DNA of 64,000 bases from Sphingomonas sanguinis (lineage in GTDB: Bacteria; Pseudomonadota; Alphaproteobacteria; Sphingomonadales; Sphingomonadaceae): the NCBI RefSeq assembly GCF_019297835.1, contig NZ_CP079203.1:2842501-2906500 (forward strand), in the 5' to 3' direction. Below the pieces are notes generated by a model, which saw nothing but the letters and a program-made list of their open reading frames with translations, had not been told where the DNA came from and did no database searches. Positions 1 through 8,146 of this stretch are shown piece after piece (positions within the stretch are counted from its first letter, which is position 1; every line of letters starts with the position of its first letter). Made by a program: the position numbers and the translations under genes.

Positions 1-1370
1 CCCGTCGTGCCCATCATCGCGAAGTTGCGGCCGTAGCGATCGAACACCGTCATGCTGCCTGCCGCCGTCGCGAGCATCGACGCTGTCGCCGACCCACCGA
101 ACGGTGCGGACACGTCGAGCGACGAATAGCGGGCGAGTACCGCCTGGGCCGCCGCGAACGAAGACGCCGGTGCCTGCACCTGCATCGCCTTCTCGACGTT
201 GAGCAGCCCTGCGCCATAGATTGGATCGACACCGGGGGCGCCCATATCGGTGGCGGTGTCGAGCAGGATGCGGGCGATCGCCTTGCCGCCGAGCTGCGGC
301 CAGTACTGTTTCAGCAGCGCCGCCGCCCCGCCGACCGCCGGCCCCGCGAAGCTGTTGCCGGTGACGATGGTGATGCTGCCGTCCTTGTCGACCACATGCA
401 CGTTCACCCCCACCGCTGCGATCATGCGATCGGCGAGCACGCCTGCGTTGCCATTGGCGGAACGGGGGTTGCCGTTGGCGTCCACCCCGATCGCGAACAG
501 GAACCAGTCGGCGTTGGCGCGGTCGCTGCCGACGAGGGTCTCGGCAAACTGGCCGGCGAAGCTGTCCTTGCCGGTCTCATTCGCAACGGACTCGACCAGC
601 AGCCGGTCGGCGGCGCGCAAGCCATCCATCGCCGCGCGCTGTTCTGTCGCGACCTGTCCGCCGCCAAAGCCGTTCAGCGACATCACCGTGACGAACGCGC
701 CCTTGGCGACGGCTTCGCGCAGCGCCGGGGCAATCAGACCTGCGTTCGGCTGCATGCCCTCGCGGATCGGTGTCGTGCTGCCCGCCGTCACGCCGTCCAG
801 GTCCGGCCCCGTCACCTTGAGCGCGAGGATAGTCGCACCCGGGGCCATTCCCTGCATGCCCGTACCGTTGCGCGCCGCCGCGGCGATCGAGGCGACCTTG
901 CTGCCATGGCCATCATTGTCGTCGATCGCGAAGCGCGGCACCGTCTCGCCCGGACAGGTCGCGCAGCGGGCGATGCGCTGCTCGAAGCCGGTACTGTCGG
1001 CCGAGATGCGACCGGCGAACTCGGGCGAGGACCGCGCGATGCCGCTGTCGATGACCGCGATCGTCACGCCCTTGCCGGTGATCCCGCGATCATAAGCATA
1101 GGCCGCCTTCGCGCTGACGACGGCGGCTGACGCTTTGTACTCGGCGCTATCGGCAGCCGTCGGCGTCGGCGCTGGCGTGGGAGAAGGTGATGGTGTCGGC
1201 GTTGCAGCCGGAGTTGGTGAAGGCGAACCGGTTGGCGGCGCATTCCCGCCGGGCGTGTTCACGCCACTGCCGCCTCCGCCGCATGCGGCAAGCAACAGCG
1301 CCGCCGTTGCCGCAGTCGAATTCCTGATGATGGCAAGCCGCCTGCTGCGGCAACCGTCGTATGCACCCAC
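1..1370 (-). CDS. Subtilisin-like (S8) serine protease lipoprotein, 3' end cut by window
   Basis: The minus-strand frame is open from about 1370 (GTG start, uncertain) to the window edge. The N-terminus carries a lipoprotein signal ending LLLAAC-GGGG, then a Pro/Thr/Ser-rich linker, then a peptidase S8 domain. All three catalytic contexts are visible: Asp in VTIAVIDSG (near 1065), His in DNDGHGSKVAS (near 915) and Ser in TGNSFAGPAV (near 350). The last visible part (SMTVFDRYGRNF) resembles the linker that precedes the beta-barrel in S8 autotransporters, so an outer-membrane barrel probably follows outside the window. The likely role is cell-surface or secreted proteolysis; substrate unknown. 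The start could also lie slightly up- or downstream. Confidence 0.85.
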   Translation of the reverse strand, partial: MGAYDGCRSRRLAIIRNSTAATAALLLAACGGGGSGVNTPGGNAPPTGSPSPTPAATPTPSPSPTPAPTPTAADSAEYKASAAVVSAKAAYAYDRGITGKGVTIAVIDSGIARSSPEFAGRISADSTGFEQRIARCATCPGETVPRFAIDDNDGHGSKVASIAAAARNGTGMQGMAPGATILALKVTGPDLDGVTAGSTTPIREGMQPNAGLIAPALREAVAKGAFVTVMSLNGFGGGQVATEQRAAMDGLRAADRLLVESVANETGKDSFAGQFAETLVGSDRANADWFLFAIGVDANGNPRSANGNAGVLADRMIAAVGVNVHVVDKDGSITIVTGNSFAGPAVGGAAALLKQYWPQLGGKAIARILLDTATDMGAPGVDPIYGAGLLNVEKAMQVQAPASSFAAAQAVLARYSSLDVSAPFGGSATASMLATAAGSMTVFDRYGRNFAMMGTT

Positions 1371-1464
1371 GCCCGAACCCCCGTTCGCGCGGTACCAGCG
1401 AGCTGATCCCAGCCGGCGGCACCGCCCCATGTGAAAAACGAGGCGGTGCCGGCCCATGAGCCGG

Positions 1465-1600
1465 GAGGTGACAACCTGCGGTAAGACAGGCGCGAGCGTC
1501 TTTAGGCCCCCGAAGGAGCCCTGGACATGCACGCCCGCTTCCCGGCCGAAGAGATTCGGGCCGGGCTTACGGCTACTTACCGACGAGGTTGTCACGCCTC
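1465..1600 (+). ncRNA. Rod-like structured RNA candidate (6S-like?)
   Basis: The segment folds into one long interrupted hairpin. Outer stems pair 1465-1468 with 1597-1600, 1469-1477 (TGACAACCT) with 1586-1594, and 1479-1485 (CGGTAAG) with 1576-1582. The apex at 1541-1565 pairs CCCGGCC with GGCCGGG and GAA with TTC around a GAGA tetraloop. GAGA is a GNRA loop only on the + strand, which favours + transcription. No ORF fits. Length and rod shape with a large internal loop recall bacterial 6S RNA, but I cannot confirm family membership. A long Rho-independent structure is an alternative. Confidence 0.45.
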
Positions 1601-1843
1601 GGTCCGCCTGCTGGCGAACGGACCTGCTTTACGCGGAGAGTGTTGACACGATCAATCCGGACGCGAACGTTTTCGCAAGAAATGGGGAGAACATCGGCTC
1701 ACCCGCCATCCGCTCGCACCCTGCTGGTGCCGTTCGGATTCGACAGAAACACGTCTTCCAGCACCGTCTTCGGATGTGCCGTGACGATCAAGAATGGTAT
1801 CGTCGGCATTGCATCATCAGACACCGACGGGGCGAGCAAGGCA

Positions 1844-2563
1844 GTGAAAGTTCAGAGATCCGTCCTGAGTGATCACAAGCGAGTTCGATCCAAACTCGTC
1901 ACTCCGTTCAACAACATATTCGGCGGAACGAAGGACGTGTCATGGATCAACACCATGATACCGGAACTGCTCTGGATCGCGTTCCTACACGATGCGTACG
2001 GGGATGCTCGGGCTGTCGAAATCGTCACCGCCTTCACCCGCGATGTCAGGGCTCTCTCAGTAAAGGCATCTCAGTCCATCTGGGCAGCGGCAGGAAGATA
2101 CACGGATCTGCCCGGCACCAGTCTCAGCGACATCGGGACAACCGCAACCTATGCTGACGACCTGCGTGCGGCCTTAGCGCCTCTGGCGTCGTGGTATCCG
2201 GCACATCCGCTGAACGGCATCTATGCAGGAGATGGTCCCGTGCCCACCCAAGCGGGCCTCCTGCATCTGAAGCAGCTCGTCGCGTCGATGTTCGACCGAT
2301 CGGCTCGCGGGCCGATGATGGTCCAGGCAACAGCCACATGGCTGGCGTTCGATGCCGGCATCCTCAAGGTCGCCCGAGGCTTGGCGTTGGCGCGGTTTCC
2401 GAGGATCGAGGAATATCCATCCACGGAGATCTCCGTTCGGGTGGGAGCATCGATCAGATCGACGTTGAACATGTTCTTCGGCGACGACGGACCCATGGCA
2501 TCCGATGGTACGTGGGCTCCGGCATTCTGGAACCGGGGCATCGAACTCGAACCATGCGAGTGA
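1844..2563 (+). CDS. Unknown protein, first gene of a DUF5677/HNH cassette
   Basis: The frame is open from 1589, but the convincing protein starts near 1844 (GTG preceded by AAGG; 239 aa), shortly before the segment with SDHKR and SWINTMIPELLW. The motif SWIN..PE.LW looks conserved in character, but I do not recognise a named family or catalytic motif. Starts at 1682 or 1781 are alternatives. The stop is 3 bp before the DUF5677 gene, so the two are almost certainly co-transcribed with the HNH gene that follows. The island context suggests a role in phage or plasmid defence; this is inference. Confidence 0.65.
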   Translation: MKVQRSVLSDHKRVRSKLVTPFNNIFGGTKDVSWINTMIPELLWIAFLHDAYGDARAVEIVTAFTRDVRALSVKASQSIWAAAGRYTDLPGTSLSDIGTTATYADDLRAALAPLASWYPAHPLNGIYAGDGPVPTQAGLLHLKQLVASMFDRSARGPMMVQATATWLAFDAGILKVARGLALARFPRIEEYPSTEISVRVGASIRSTLNMFFGDDGPMASDGTWAPAFWNRGIELEPCE

Positions 2564-2566
2564 ACC

Positions 2567-3400
2567 ATGACGACTGAAGCGCCATCGACGCTGGAGGACG
2601 TCCTCCTGTCGTATCTGGACAACGTGAACGAAGAAATTCAGGCTTCTCTGGCTCTCTGGCCTCCCGACTTCACGCACATCCAGGTTCATGAGGTCATCGG
2701 CGGAATGCTGGCACGTCAGGCGACGTTGGCCAAGGAGATCGCTGCCGCGCCGTCAACATGGAACGGCCACACCGCGCCGATCCTGCTGCGCGCGATGGCG
2801 GACGTGCACATCAATCTCGCCTGGCTGATGCTGGATCCCCCTGCACGGTGTCTGAAATACATCTCCTTCGGGCTGGGACAGGCGAAGCTCGAACTCGAAC
2901 ACAGACGTGCCCAATTGGAAGGAAGAGACCCCACCGATCAGGAAGCCGCGATGATGGATGGGTTGGAGCAGTGGATCGACAGTCAGCGAGCGACATTCCT
3001 TCAGGATGTGGATCTGGGGAAGTGGTCGGGACTTTCGGTCAGGGACATGGCTAGAGAGGCCGACTGCATCGACTTCTACAACTACGTCTATACGCCGTTC
3101 AGCGGATGCGCCCATTCCATGTGGCAACATGTGGCGGCATACAATCTGGAAATGTGCGGCAACCCGCTCCACCGCCATCACCGCCTTCCAATGAGCCCCG
3201 ACCTTGAGCCAGACGTCTCCTACATGCTGCTGGCGGCCAAGTACTGGGACAAATCGCTGTCCGTCTTCTCGTCGACGTTCGGACTGGATCGTGGTGCGCC
3301 TTCAGCTCGTAAACGCCTTCTCGCCGCGATTTCATCTGCTGCCGACACCGCTGAAGCAGAAGGCATCGAGGACCCGGCGTCGGAGAACCGCGATGGATGA
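2567..3400 (+). CDS. DUF5677 family protein
   Basis: This 277-aa, mostly alpha-helical protein has the look of the DUF5677 family: an N-terminal helical region, LLRAMADVHINLAWLM near residues 75-90, and a C-terminal segment with CAHSMWQHVAAYNLEMC. DUF5677 proteins have no established biochemical function and occur in bacterial accessory regions. It starts 3 bp after the upstream gene and its last codons overlap the HNH gene start (3393) by 8 bp, so translation is probably coupled. No signal peptide or membrane segment is seen. Confidence 0.75.
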   Translation: MTTEAPSTLEDVLLSYLDNVNEEIQASLALWPPDFTHIQVHEVIGGMLARQATLAKEIAAAPSTWNGHTAPILLRAMADVHINLAWLMLDPPARCLKYISFGLGQAKLELEHRRAQLEGRDPTDQEAAMMDGLEQWIDSQRATFLQDVDLGKWSGLSVRDMAREADCIDFYNYVYTPFSGCAHSMWQHVAAYNLEMCGNPLHRHHRLPMSPDLEPDVSYMLLAAKYWDKSLSVFSSTFGLDRGAPSARKRLLAAISSAADTAEAEGIEDPASENRDG

Positions 3401-4361
3401 CATGTCGGCGGATGACATGTCGGCGTTTGATCCGGACAAGCCGGTCAGTCTGCCGAACCGGTACTGTGCCTACTGCGGCAAATCGCTGGATAGGCGTTCG
3501 TCGACCAACGACCACGTGGTCGCGCGCAACTTCGTCCCCGAAGGCACCTTGGCCTCAGGTTTCTTCCTGCAGGTGAAGGCCTGCAGGCCCTGCAACGACC
3601 GGAAGGCTGCGCTCGAGGACGACATCTCGATGATCACGATGCTTCCCGACACTGCCGGTGACCTCGTTCGCGACGACGAGCGACTGCGGCGGACGGTGGC
3701 GAGGAAGTCGCGAGGATCGATCAGTACAGCGACTAGGCGACTTGCGGCAGAGAGCTACAACAGCTTCGATGCCAGCATGCCGCTCGGCGGCGGCGTGTCG
3801 TTGTCCTACTCGGGCACGGCGATGCCGTCACTCGATGAGCAGCGAGTAGCACGTCTCGCCTACTATCACGTGCAGGGCTTCCGATTCTTCGGCACATTCA
3901 ACGCCGAGCTGCGGCGCGGCAGCTGGATCGAGCCTGGCGACTTCCTCATGCTCGGGCATCTGATCGACGCCGACTGGGGGAATCCGCGCCTCCTCCACTT
4001 CATGAACGAGACGGCCGTCTGGGAACCGATCTGCATCGCCGTCCTGGCTGATGGATACTTCCGCCATGTCTCGAGGAAGCACCCGACGCTGGAACTTCGA
4101 TCGTGGGCACTCGAGTGGAACGGACGACTGCGCATCTTCGGACTGCACGGTGCAGCGGAAGCGCGCGAGGAATTCGTAGCCACGATCCCGAAGGTACACG
4201 CGGACTTCAGCTGGGGGGATACCACCAACGGTTTCGCCTGGCGCGTCGACACGCCGATCCAGGATGATGACGACATCCTGTTCGACCTTCCGGAAGATTT
4301 TACCGAGCGGCCACATTCGTCGCCTCACTGGCGGTCGAACAAGACCGATAGAAAGTCATGA
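3393..4361 (+). CDS. HNH endonuclease-like protein
   Basis: 322 aa from ATG 3393, which overlaps the DUF5677 stop. A zinc-bound HNH nuclease module lies at residues about 25-75: CAYCGK, then a DHVVARN segment, then CRPCNDRKA, giving the CxxC...DH...CxxCN pattern of HNH_5-type enzymes. The remaining ~240 residues show no recognised domain and probably form a recognition or partner-binding region. The likely activity is metal-dependent DNA cleavage, acting with the two upstream proteins. A longer frame begins at 3204, but coupling and the MDDMSADDMSA start favour 3393. Confidence 0.8.
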   Translation: MDDMSADDMSAFDPDKPVSLPNRYCAYCGKSLDRRSSTNDHVVARNFVPEGTLASGFFLQVKACRPCNDRKAALEDDISMITMLPDTAGDLVRDDERLRRTVARKSRGSISTATRRLAAESYNSFDASMPLGGGVSLSYSGTAMPSLDEQRVARLAYYHVQGFRFFGTFNAELRRGSWIEPGDFLMLGHLIDADWGNPRLLHFMNETAVWEPICIAVLADGYFRHVSRKHPTLELRSWALEWNGRLRIFGLHGAAEAREEFVATIPKVHADFSWGDTTNGFAWRVDTPIQDDDDILFDLPEDFTERPHSSPHWRSNKTDRKS

Positions 4362-4495
4362 GGTGACTAAGAACGCGAATACCGGTCATCTGTATCTTAA
4401 GGCTGATCAGGCGCGACCCGGAGGAGGGGTCTTGGCCAGGAAGTCTGTTCGCGCTATGTTCGCCATGATGTAACTGTTCTTCTGAAGGGAATCCG

Positions 4496-6514
4496 ATGCG
4501 TCTGCGATCCGCTCGCGTTCAGAACTATCGCAGCGTCCGGGACACGGGCGTATTCGATGTCGAACGCGACAAGACGATCATGGTCGGGCCCAACGAGGCT
4601 GGCAAGACGGCGGTTCTTCAGGCCTTGCAGCGGATCAATGCTCCGAAAGGCACCAAGGGGTTCCACGCACTACGCGACTATCCGCGGGCGCTCTACAATG
4701 ACATCACCACCGAAAAGGTGAAGCCCGAGGACGTACCGGTAGCGACCGCAGTCTTCGATCTCGATGAGGATGAGCGTGCCGAACTTCCCGAGGATCTTCG
4801 GGACGTGGGCTACAGCCTCACGCGGAATCTGGACAACGGAGCCAGGCACCACCTCGTCGGTGCTCCGGAACTGCCGACCTTCTCGCTGATCTCGAAGGAT
4901 CTCCAGCGGCTCGCCGCTCACATCGACGGCCGAACGGCGGTCGCTGAAGGTCAGCCCGCCTCCACGACGCAGGCTTCGAAGATCGCAGCATTGACCCAAG
5001 GTTGGCGTGATACCACGCGTCTCACCGCGCCGCTGACCAAGGAGCTCCGGGTGTGGCTTACCGCCGCAGTGACGCTCATCGATGATTCTGAAACCGCCCA
5101 GGACGAACGGCTTGATCGGCTGAACGCCGCGGTGCGAAAGGGCGTCGAGCGGGACGAAGCCCTCGACTATCTGCATGGGCGCGTCCCGGTGTTCGTGCTG
5201 TTCAGCAACTACTTCCGCGTCCGTCCCCTCATACACCTCGCGCATCTCGCCCAGCGATTGGCGACGAATGTCCTCGACGACGACCAGTACGATTACGGGA
5301 ACTCGTGTCTCCTCAAGTTGCTCGGCTTCACCGCGAAGGACCTCTCAGCGCTTGGTCACGTCAGCGAGCCGACCGCCGACCAGAAGACGCAGCTGCAGAA
5401 CGTTCGAGACCAGCTCGACAGCCGGTCCTACCAGCTCAACGCGGCAAGCGTTCGACTGACGAATGAAATACGCGGCGTCTGGCATCCCAGTAGCAGCCGC
5501 CCGGAAGCCGATCGTCTGCGTGTCGTCGCCGACGGTCAGTACCTCAAGGTCGTCGTCGAGGACGATCTCGGCGTGGAGGTCGAACTCGACCAGCGGTCCG
5601 AGGGATTCCAGTGGCTGGTGTCGTTCTTCGTCGTGTTTTTCGCCGAGGCGATGGATGCGCACGAAAACGCCATCCTGCTGCTCGACGAGCCGGGCATGAG
5701 CCTGCATGCCCTGAAGCAGCGGGACTTCCGCGATACGCTCTCACGCCTCGCGAAGAAGAACCAGACGATCTACACGACCCACTCGCCCTTCCTCGTCGGG
5801 ACCGACGAACTGGATCTCGTGCGGGTCGTCGAATTGAACGATCGTTCGGAGGGGACGAAGGTCCACACCACCATCACGTCGAGCGATCCGGCCGCCCTGC
5901 TGCCGCTGCAGGAGGCGTTGGGCTACGACCTGGCGCAGAGCCTGTTCGCGACCCAGCGCAATCTCGTGCTCGAAGGACTCACTGACGCCTGGTACGTGGA
6001 GGCGGTGGCCGCACTGCTGAAGGAGGCGGACCTCGCAACGCTGAACGACAAGATCTCGCTCGTCACCGCGAGTTCGGCCGGCAAGGTCGTCTACTTCGCG
6101 ACCATCCTCACCTCGCACAGCCTCAAGGTCGCCGCACTTCTCGACTCCGACGCTGCCGGCGACAACGCCGCTAGCCAGGACACACTCGTTCACTCCTTGG
6201 GTGCGAAGGGCATCCTCAGGACGAAGGACTACGTCGAGGGCGTCTCCAAGCCAGAGATCGAGGACATGCTGCGCACGACCCTCTCGATCATCGCACGTGA
6301 CGAACTCGGGATCGACGTGGTGCAGACCGCTGTAGACCGACGACAGCAGCCGCTGATCGACATGCTTGCCAAGGCCGATCGAACGTTCAGCAAGTACAAG
6401 CTCGCGAAGGCGTTCCTGCGGTGGTCGCGGGAGCACTCGGCTTCGGACCTGACCGATGAAGAACGAGGATCATGGCAGAAGCTGATCGCAGGAATAAACG
6501 GAGCACTGAAGTAG
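4496..6514 (+). CDS. OLD-family ATP-dependent endonuclease (ATPase + TOPRIM)
   Basis: 672 aa; ATG at 4496 follows GAAGGGA. The N-terminal ABC-type ATPase has a Walker A motif GPNEAGKT (residues ~31-38), an extended coiled insertion, and Walker B ILLLDEPG with the signature region at ~390-400, then THSPFL (H-loop). The C-terminal TOPRIM domain shows LVLEGLTDAWY (~490) and LLDSDAAGD (~547), the metal-binding acidic clusters of OLD nucleases. OLD proteins nick or degrade DNA in phage exclusion. There is no UvrD-like GajB partner next to it, so it is not a standard Gabija pair; the next two genes appear to be its operon mates. Confidence 0.9.
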   Translation: MRLRSARVQNYRSVRDTGVFDVERDKTIMVGPNEAGKTAVLQALQRINAPKGTKGFHALRDYPRALYNDITTEKVKPEDVPVATAVFDLDEDERAELPEDLRDVGYSLTRNLDNGARHHLVGAPELPTFSLISKDLQRLAAHIDGRTAVAEGQPASTTQASKIAALTQGWRDTTRLTAPLTKELRVWLTAAVTLIDDSETAQDERLDRLNAAVRKGVERDEALDYLHGRVPVFVLFSNYFRVRPLIHLAHLAQRLATNVLDDDQYDYGNSCLLKLLGFTAKDLSALGHVSEPTADQKTQLQNVRDQLDSRSYQLNAASVRLTNEIRGVWHPSSSRPEADRLRVVADGQYLKVVVEDDLGVEVELDQRSEGFQWLVSFFVVFFAEAMDAHENAILLLDEPGMSLHALKQRDFRDTLSRLAKKNQTIYTTHSPFLVGTDELDLVRVVELNDRSEGTKVHTTITSSDPAALLPLQEALGYDLAQSLFATQRNLVLEGLTDAWYVEAVAALLKEADLATLNDKISLVTASSAGKVVYFATILTSHSLKVAALLDSDAAGDNAASQDTLVHSLGAKGILRTKDYVEGVSKPEIEDMLRTTLSIIARDELGIDVVQTAVDRRQQPLIDMLAKADRTFSKYKLAKAFLRWSREHSASDLTDEERGSWQKLIAGINGALK

Positions 6515-6570
6515 ACGTTGGATACGACGATCGGGTGGCCTCAGGAACACGGAGGAAAGGAGGACGGGTC

Positions 6571-6837
6571 ATGACTGCTGCACTGCCGATCTTCGAGAAG
6601 AACCGCTGGTGGTCGAATGGCGCCCTGTCGGATCCCGACGTCATGATCGCCTTGATCCTCAACGATCCGACGACGCTCGATCTCATCCAGGCGGTGCTGT
6701 TCTGGGGCATCGACCGGGTCGACGCGGTGCGAGCAGCCACCGCTTCGGAAAGGAGCGAGGCGGAGAACCGTGTGCTGAGCCTCATGTACGATCCGGTTCG
6801 TGAAGGAGTGCGCGATGCTCACCTCCTCGCTGCCTAG
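6571..6837 (+). CDS. Small protein between OLD nuclease and AbiEii-like gene
   Basis: 88 aa from ATG 6571, preceded by a purine-rich site (GGAAAGGAGGACGGGTC). It lies 56 bp after the OLD gene and its 3' end overlaps the AbiEii-like gene by 23 bp. The sequence contains NGALSDPDVMIALIL and FWGIDRVDAVRA, a helical pattern without a DNA-binding motif I recognise. The position just before a nucleotidyltransferase toxin-like gene is typical of an antitoxin, but it lacks the winged-helix AbiEi signature. Function unknown; cognate antitoxin is an inference. Confidence 0.6.
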   Translation: MTAALPIFEKNRWWSNGALSDPDVMIALILNDPTTLDLIQAVLFWGIDRVDAVRAATASERSEAENRVLSLMYDPVREGVRDAHLLAA

Positions 6838-7594
6838 CAAGACCTCGGACCTGCTCGACAGGATCAAGAAGATATCGGAAATCTCCCCCGATCTGCTCGT
6901 CGGGGGCAGCGCCCTTACGCTACACGACGGACATCGTGCGAGTGATGATCTCGACTTCGTGCAGTTCGGCCCGCAGTTGGACAAGCCGCGGATCGGCAGA
7001 ATACTCACGGCCATCCAACCGATCCGTCCTCCGCGGTTGATCACGAACTCGCTTGCCGCCCAGATCACGACAGACGAGGGCTTCGACCTGGAGGACGTCC
7101 ATCAGGACTGGGAGGTCGATGGCGTCAAGCTGACGTTCTTCTGCCCGTGGAAGGACGACGAGTTGAAAGTGCTGAAGGCCGCCGATCCGGCAAACTACGG
7201 TGCCGTTCGCGTCGCCGATCCGGAGACACTGTTCAAGCTGAAGTCGATGGTCCTCGCCGAGCGGACCACCAGTCGTGACCTGTTCGACATCTGGCACTTC
7301 ATCGAACGGCGGGGAAAGTCGATCGCCGACGTCGATCGGCTACTCGAAGCCAAGCTGCCATACTACGGCCTCGATGCCCGGCTGCGACTGATCGGGGGCA
7401 AGCCTTTCAAGAAGGGCGATCCAGGCTTCCTGCATGCCGACCCCTCGGCTCCCAAGAACGTGGCAGAACTCGTCGTTCGTGTGAATGGTCTCATATGGGA
7501 TCATCGGCGGAAGATGGCTTCACGGATCGCAGCCCTCTCGCATTCTCCGAAGGGCCCTGAACTACCGAAGGACCGGGATGACCGAGGCCGATAG
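6815..7594 (+). CDS. AbiEii/AbiGii-like nucleotidyltransferase toxin
   Basis: 259 aa from ATG 6815, with GGAG nine bases upstream; this start is preferred over 6800. The nucleotidyltransferase core is visible: LLVGGSALTLHDGHR followed by SDDLDFVQF, which gives the GGSA and DxD-type metal-binding motifs of the AbiEii/DUF1814 family, then a helical C-terminal domain with LFDIWHFIERR. Family members act as abortive-infection toxins that transfer nucleotides, with tRNA a known target for some relatives. It is embedded in a translation-coupled unit with the 88-aa protein, downstream of the OLD nuclease. Confidence 0.8.
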   Translation: MLTSSLPSKTSDLLDRIKKISEISPDLLVGGSALTLHDGHRASDDLDFVQFGPQLDKPRIGRILTAIQPIRPPRLITNSLAAQITTDEGFDLEDVHQDWEVDGVKLTFFCPWKDDELKVLKAADPANYGAVRVADPETLFKLKSMVLAERTTSRDLFDIWHFIERRGKSIADVDRLLEAKLPYYGLDARLRLIGGKPFKKGDPGFLHADPSAPKNVAELVVRVNGLIWDHRRKMASRIAALSHSPKGPELPKDRDDRGR

Positions 7595-8146
7595 GCGTCG
7601 TTGACGCTATGAGATGACGATTGCCGTGCGATTACTCGCCCATCCAAACGCCGCTCCGGTGTTCATTCCACGAGGGGGGAGGGCTGACATGCATAGAAGG
7701 CGTCCTGATCGCACGTTCAACCGCCGATCCGTTCTGGTCGAAGTTGACATAGGGGCGCGGACACGCCGGGTGGGAGACGTGGTGATGAAGTGCGTCGCTT
7801 CATACCTGCGGTCAATCGACCACCTGGACGAATGTGCGTCACTCGGGTCAGGTCCATGGAGTGCGAACAGGCGCGCCCGTAGGCCGCTCGATTGATCGTC
7901 GCTCCCGACGCCCGCAATGCCCTGTTGCTTGCTCACGGCACATCGGCGTGAAAGGGGCACCTGATCGACCGCGGTCGCATTGCAGAAAGACCGACGACTG
8001 TATGACGCTTCCACTCGAGTAGGATGCCGACTGCTCAACCAGAGGGCAGGACTGCGTTCGAAGACGTTCTCATAGTGAGACCGACTAGACACGGAAGAAG
8101 TTATCGCGCCTAATCCGCTTCAAACAAATGCTTTAGGGGATTTCAG
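7595..8146. other. Intergenic spacer before the large helicase gene
   Basis: About 550 bp with only antisense or short open frames of biased composition. I see no convincing gene or RNA. It presumably contains the promoter of the helicase gene; the start at 8147 is preceded by AGGGGATTTCAG. Confidence 0.4.

Noticed and set aside
7607..8092. 161-codon minus frame before the helicase gene
   Set aside because: Ser/Arg-rich, no start site, no motif, and antisense to nothing conserved.
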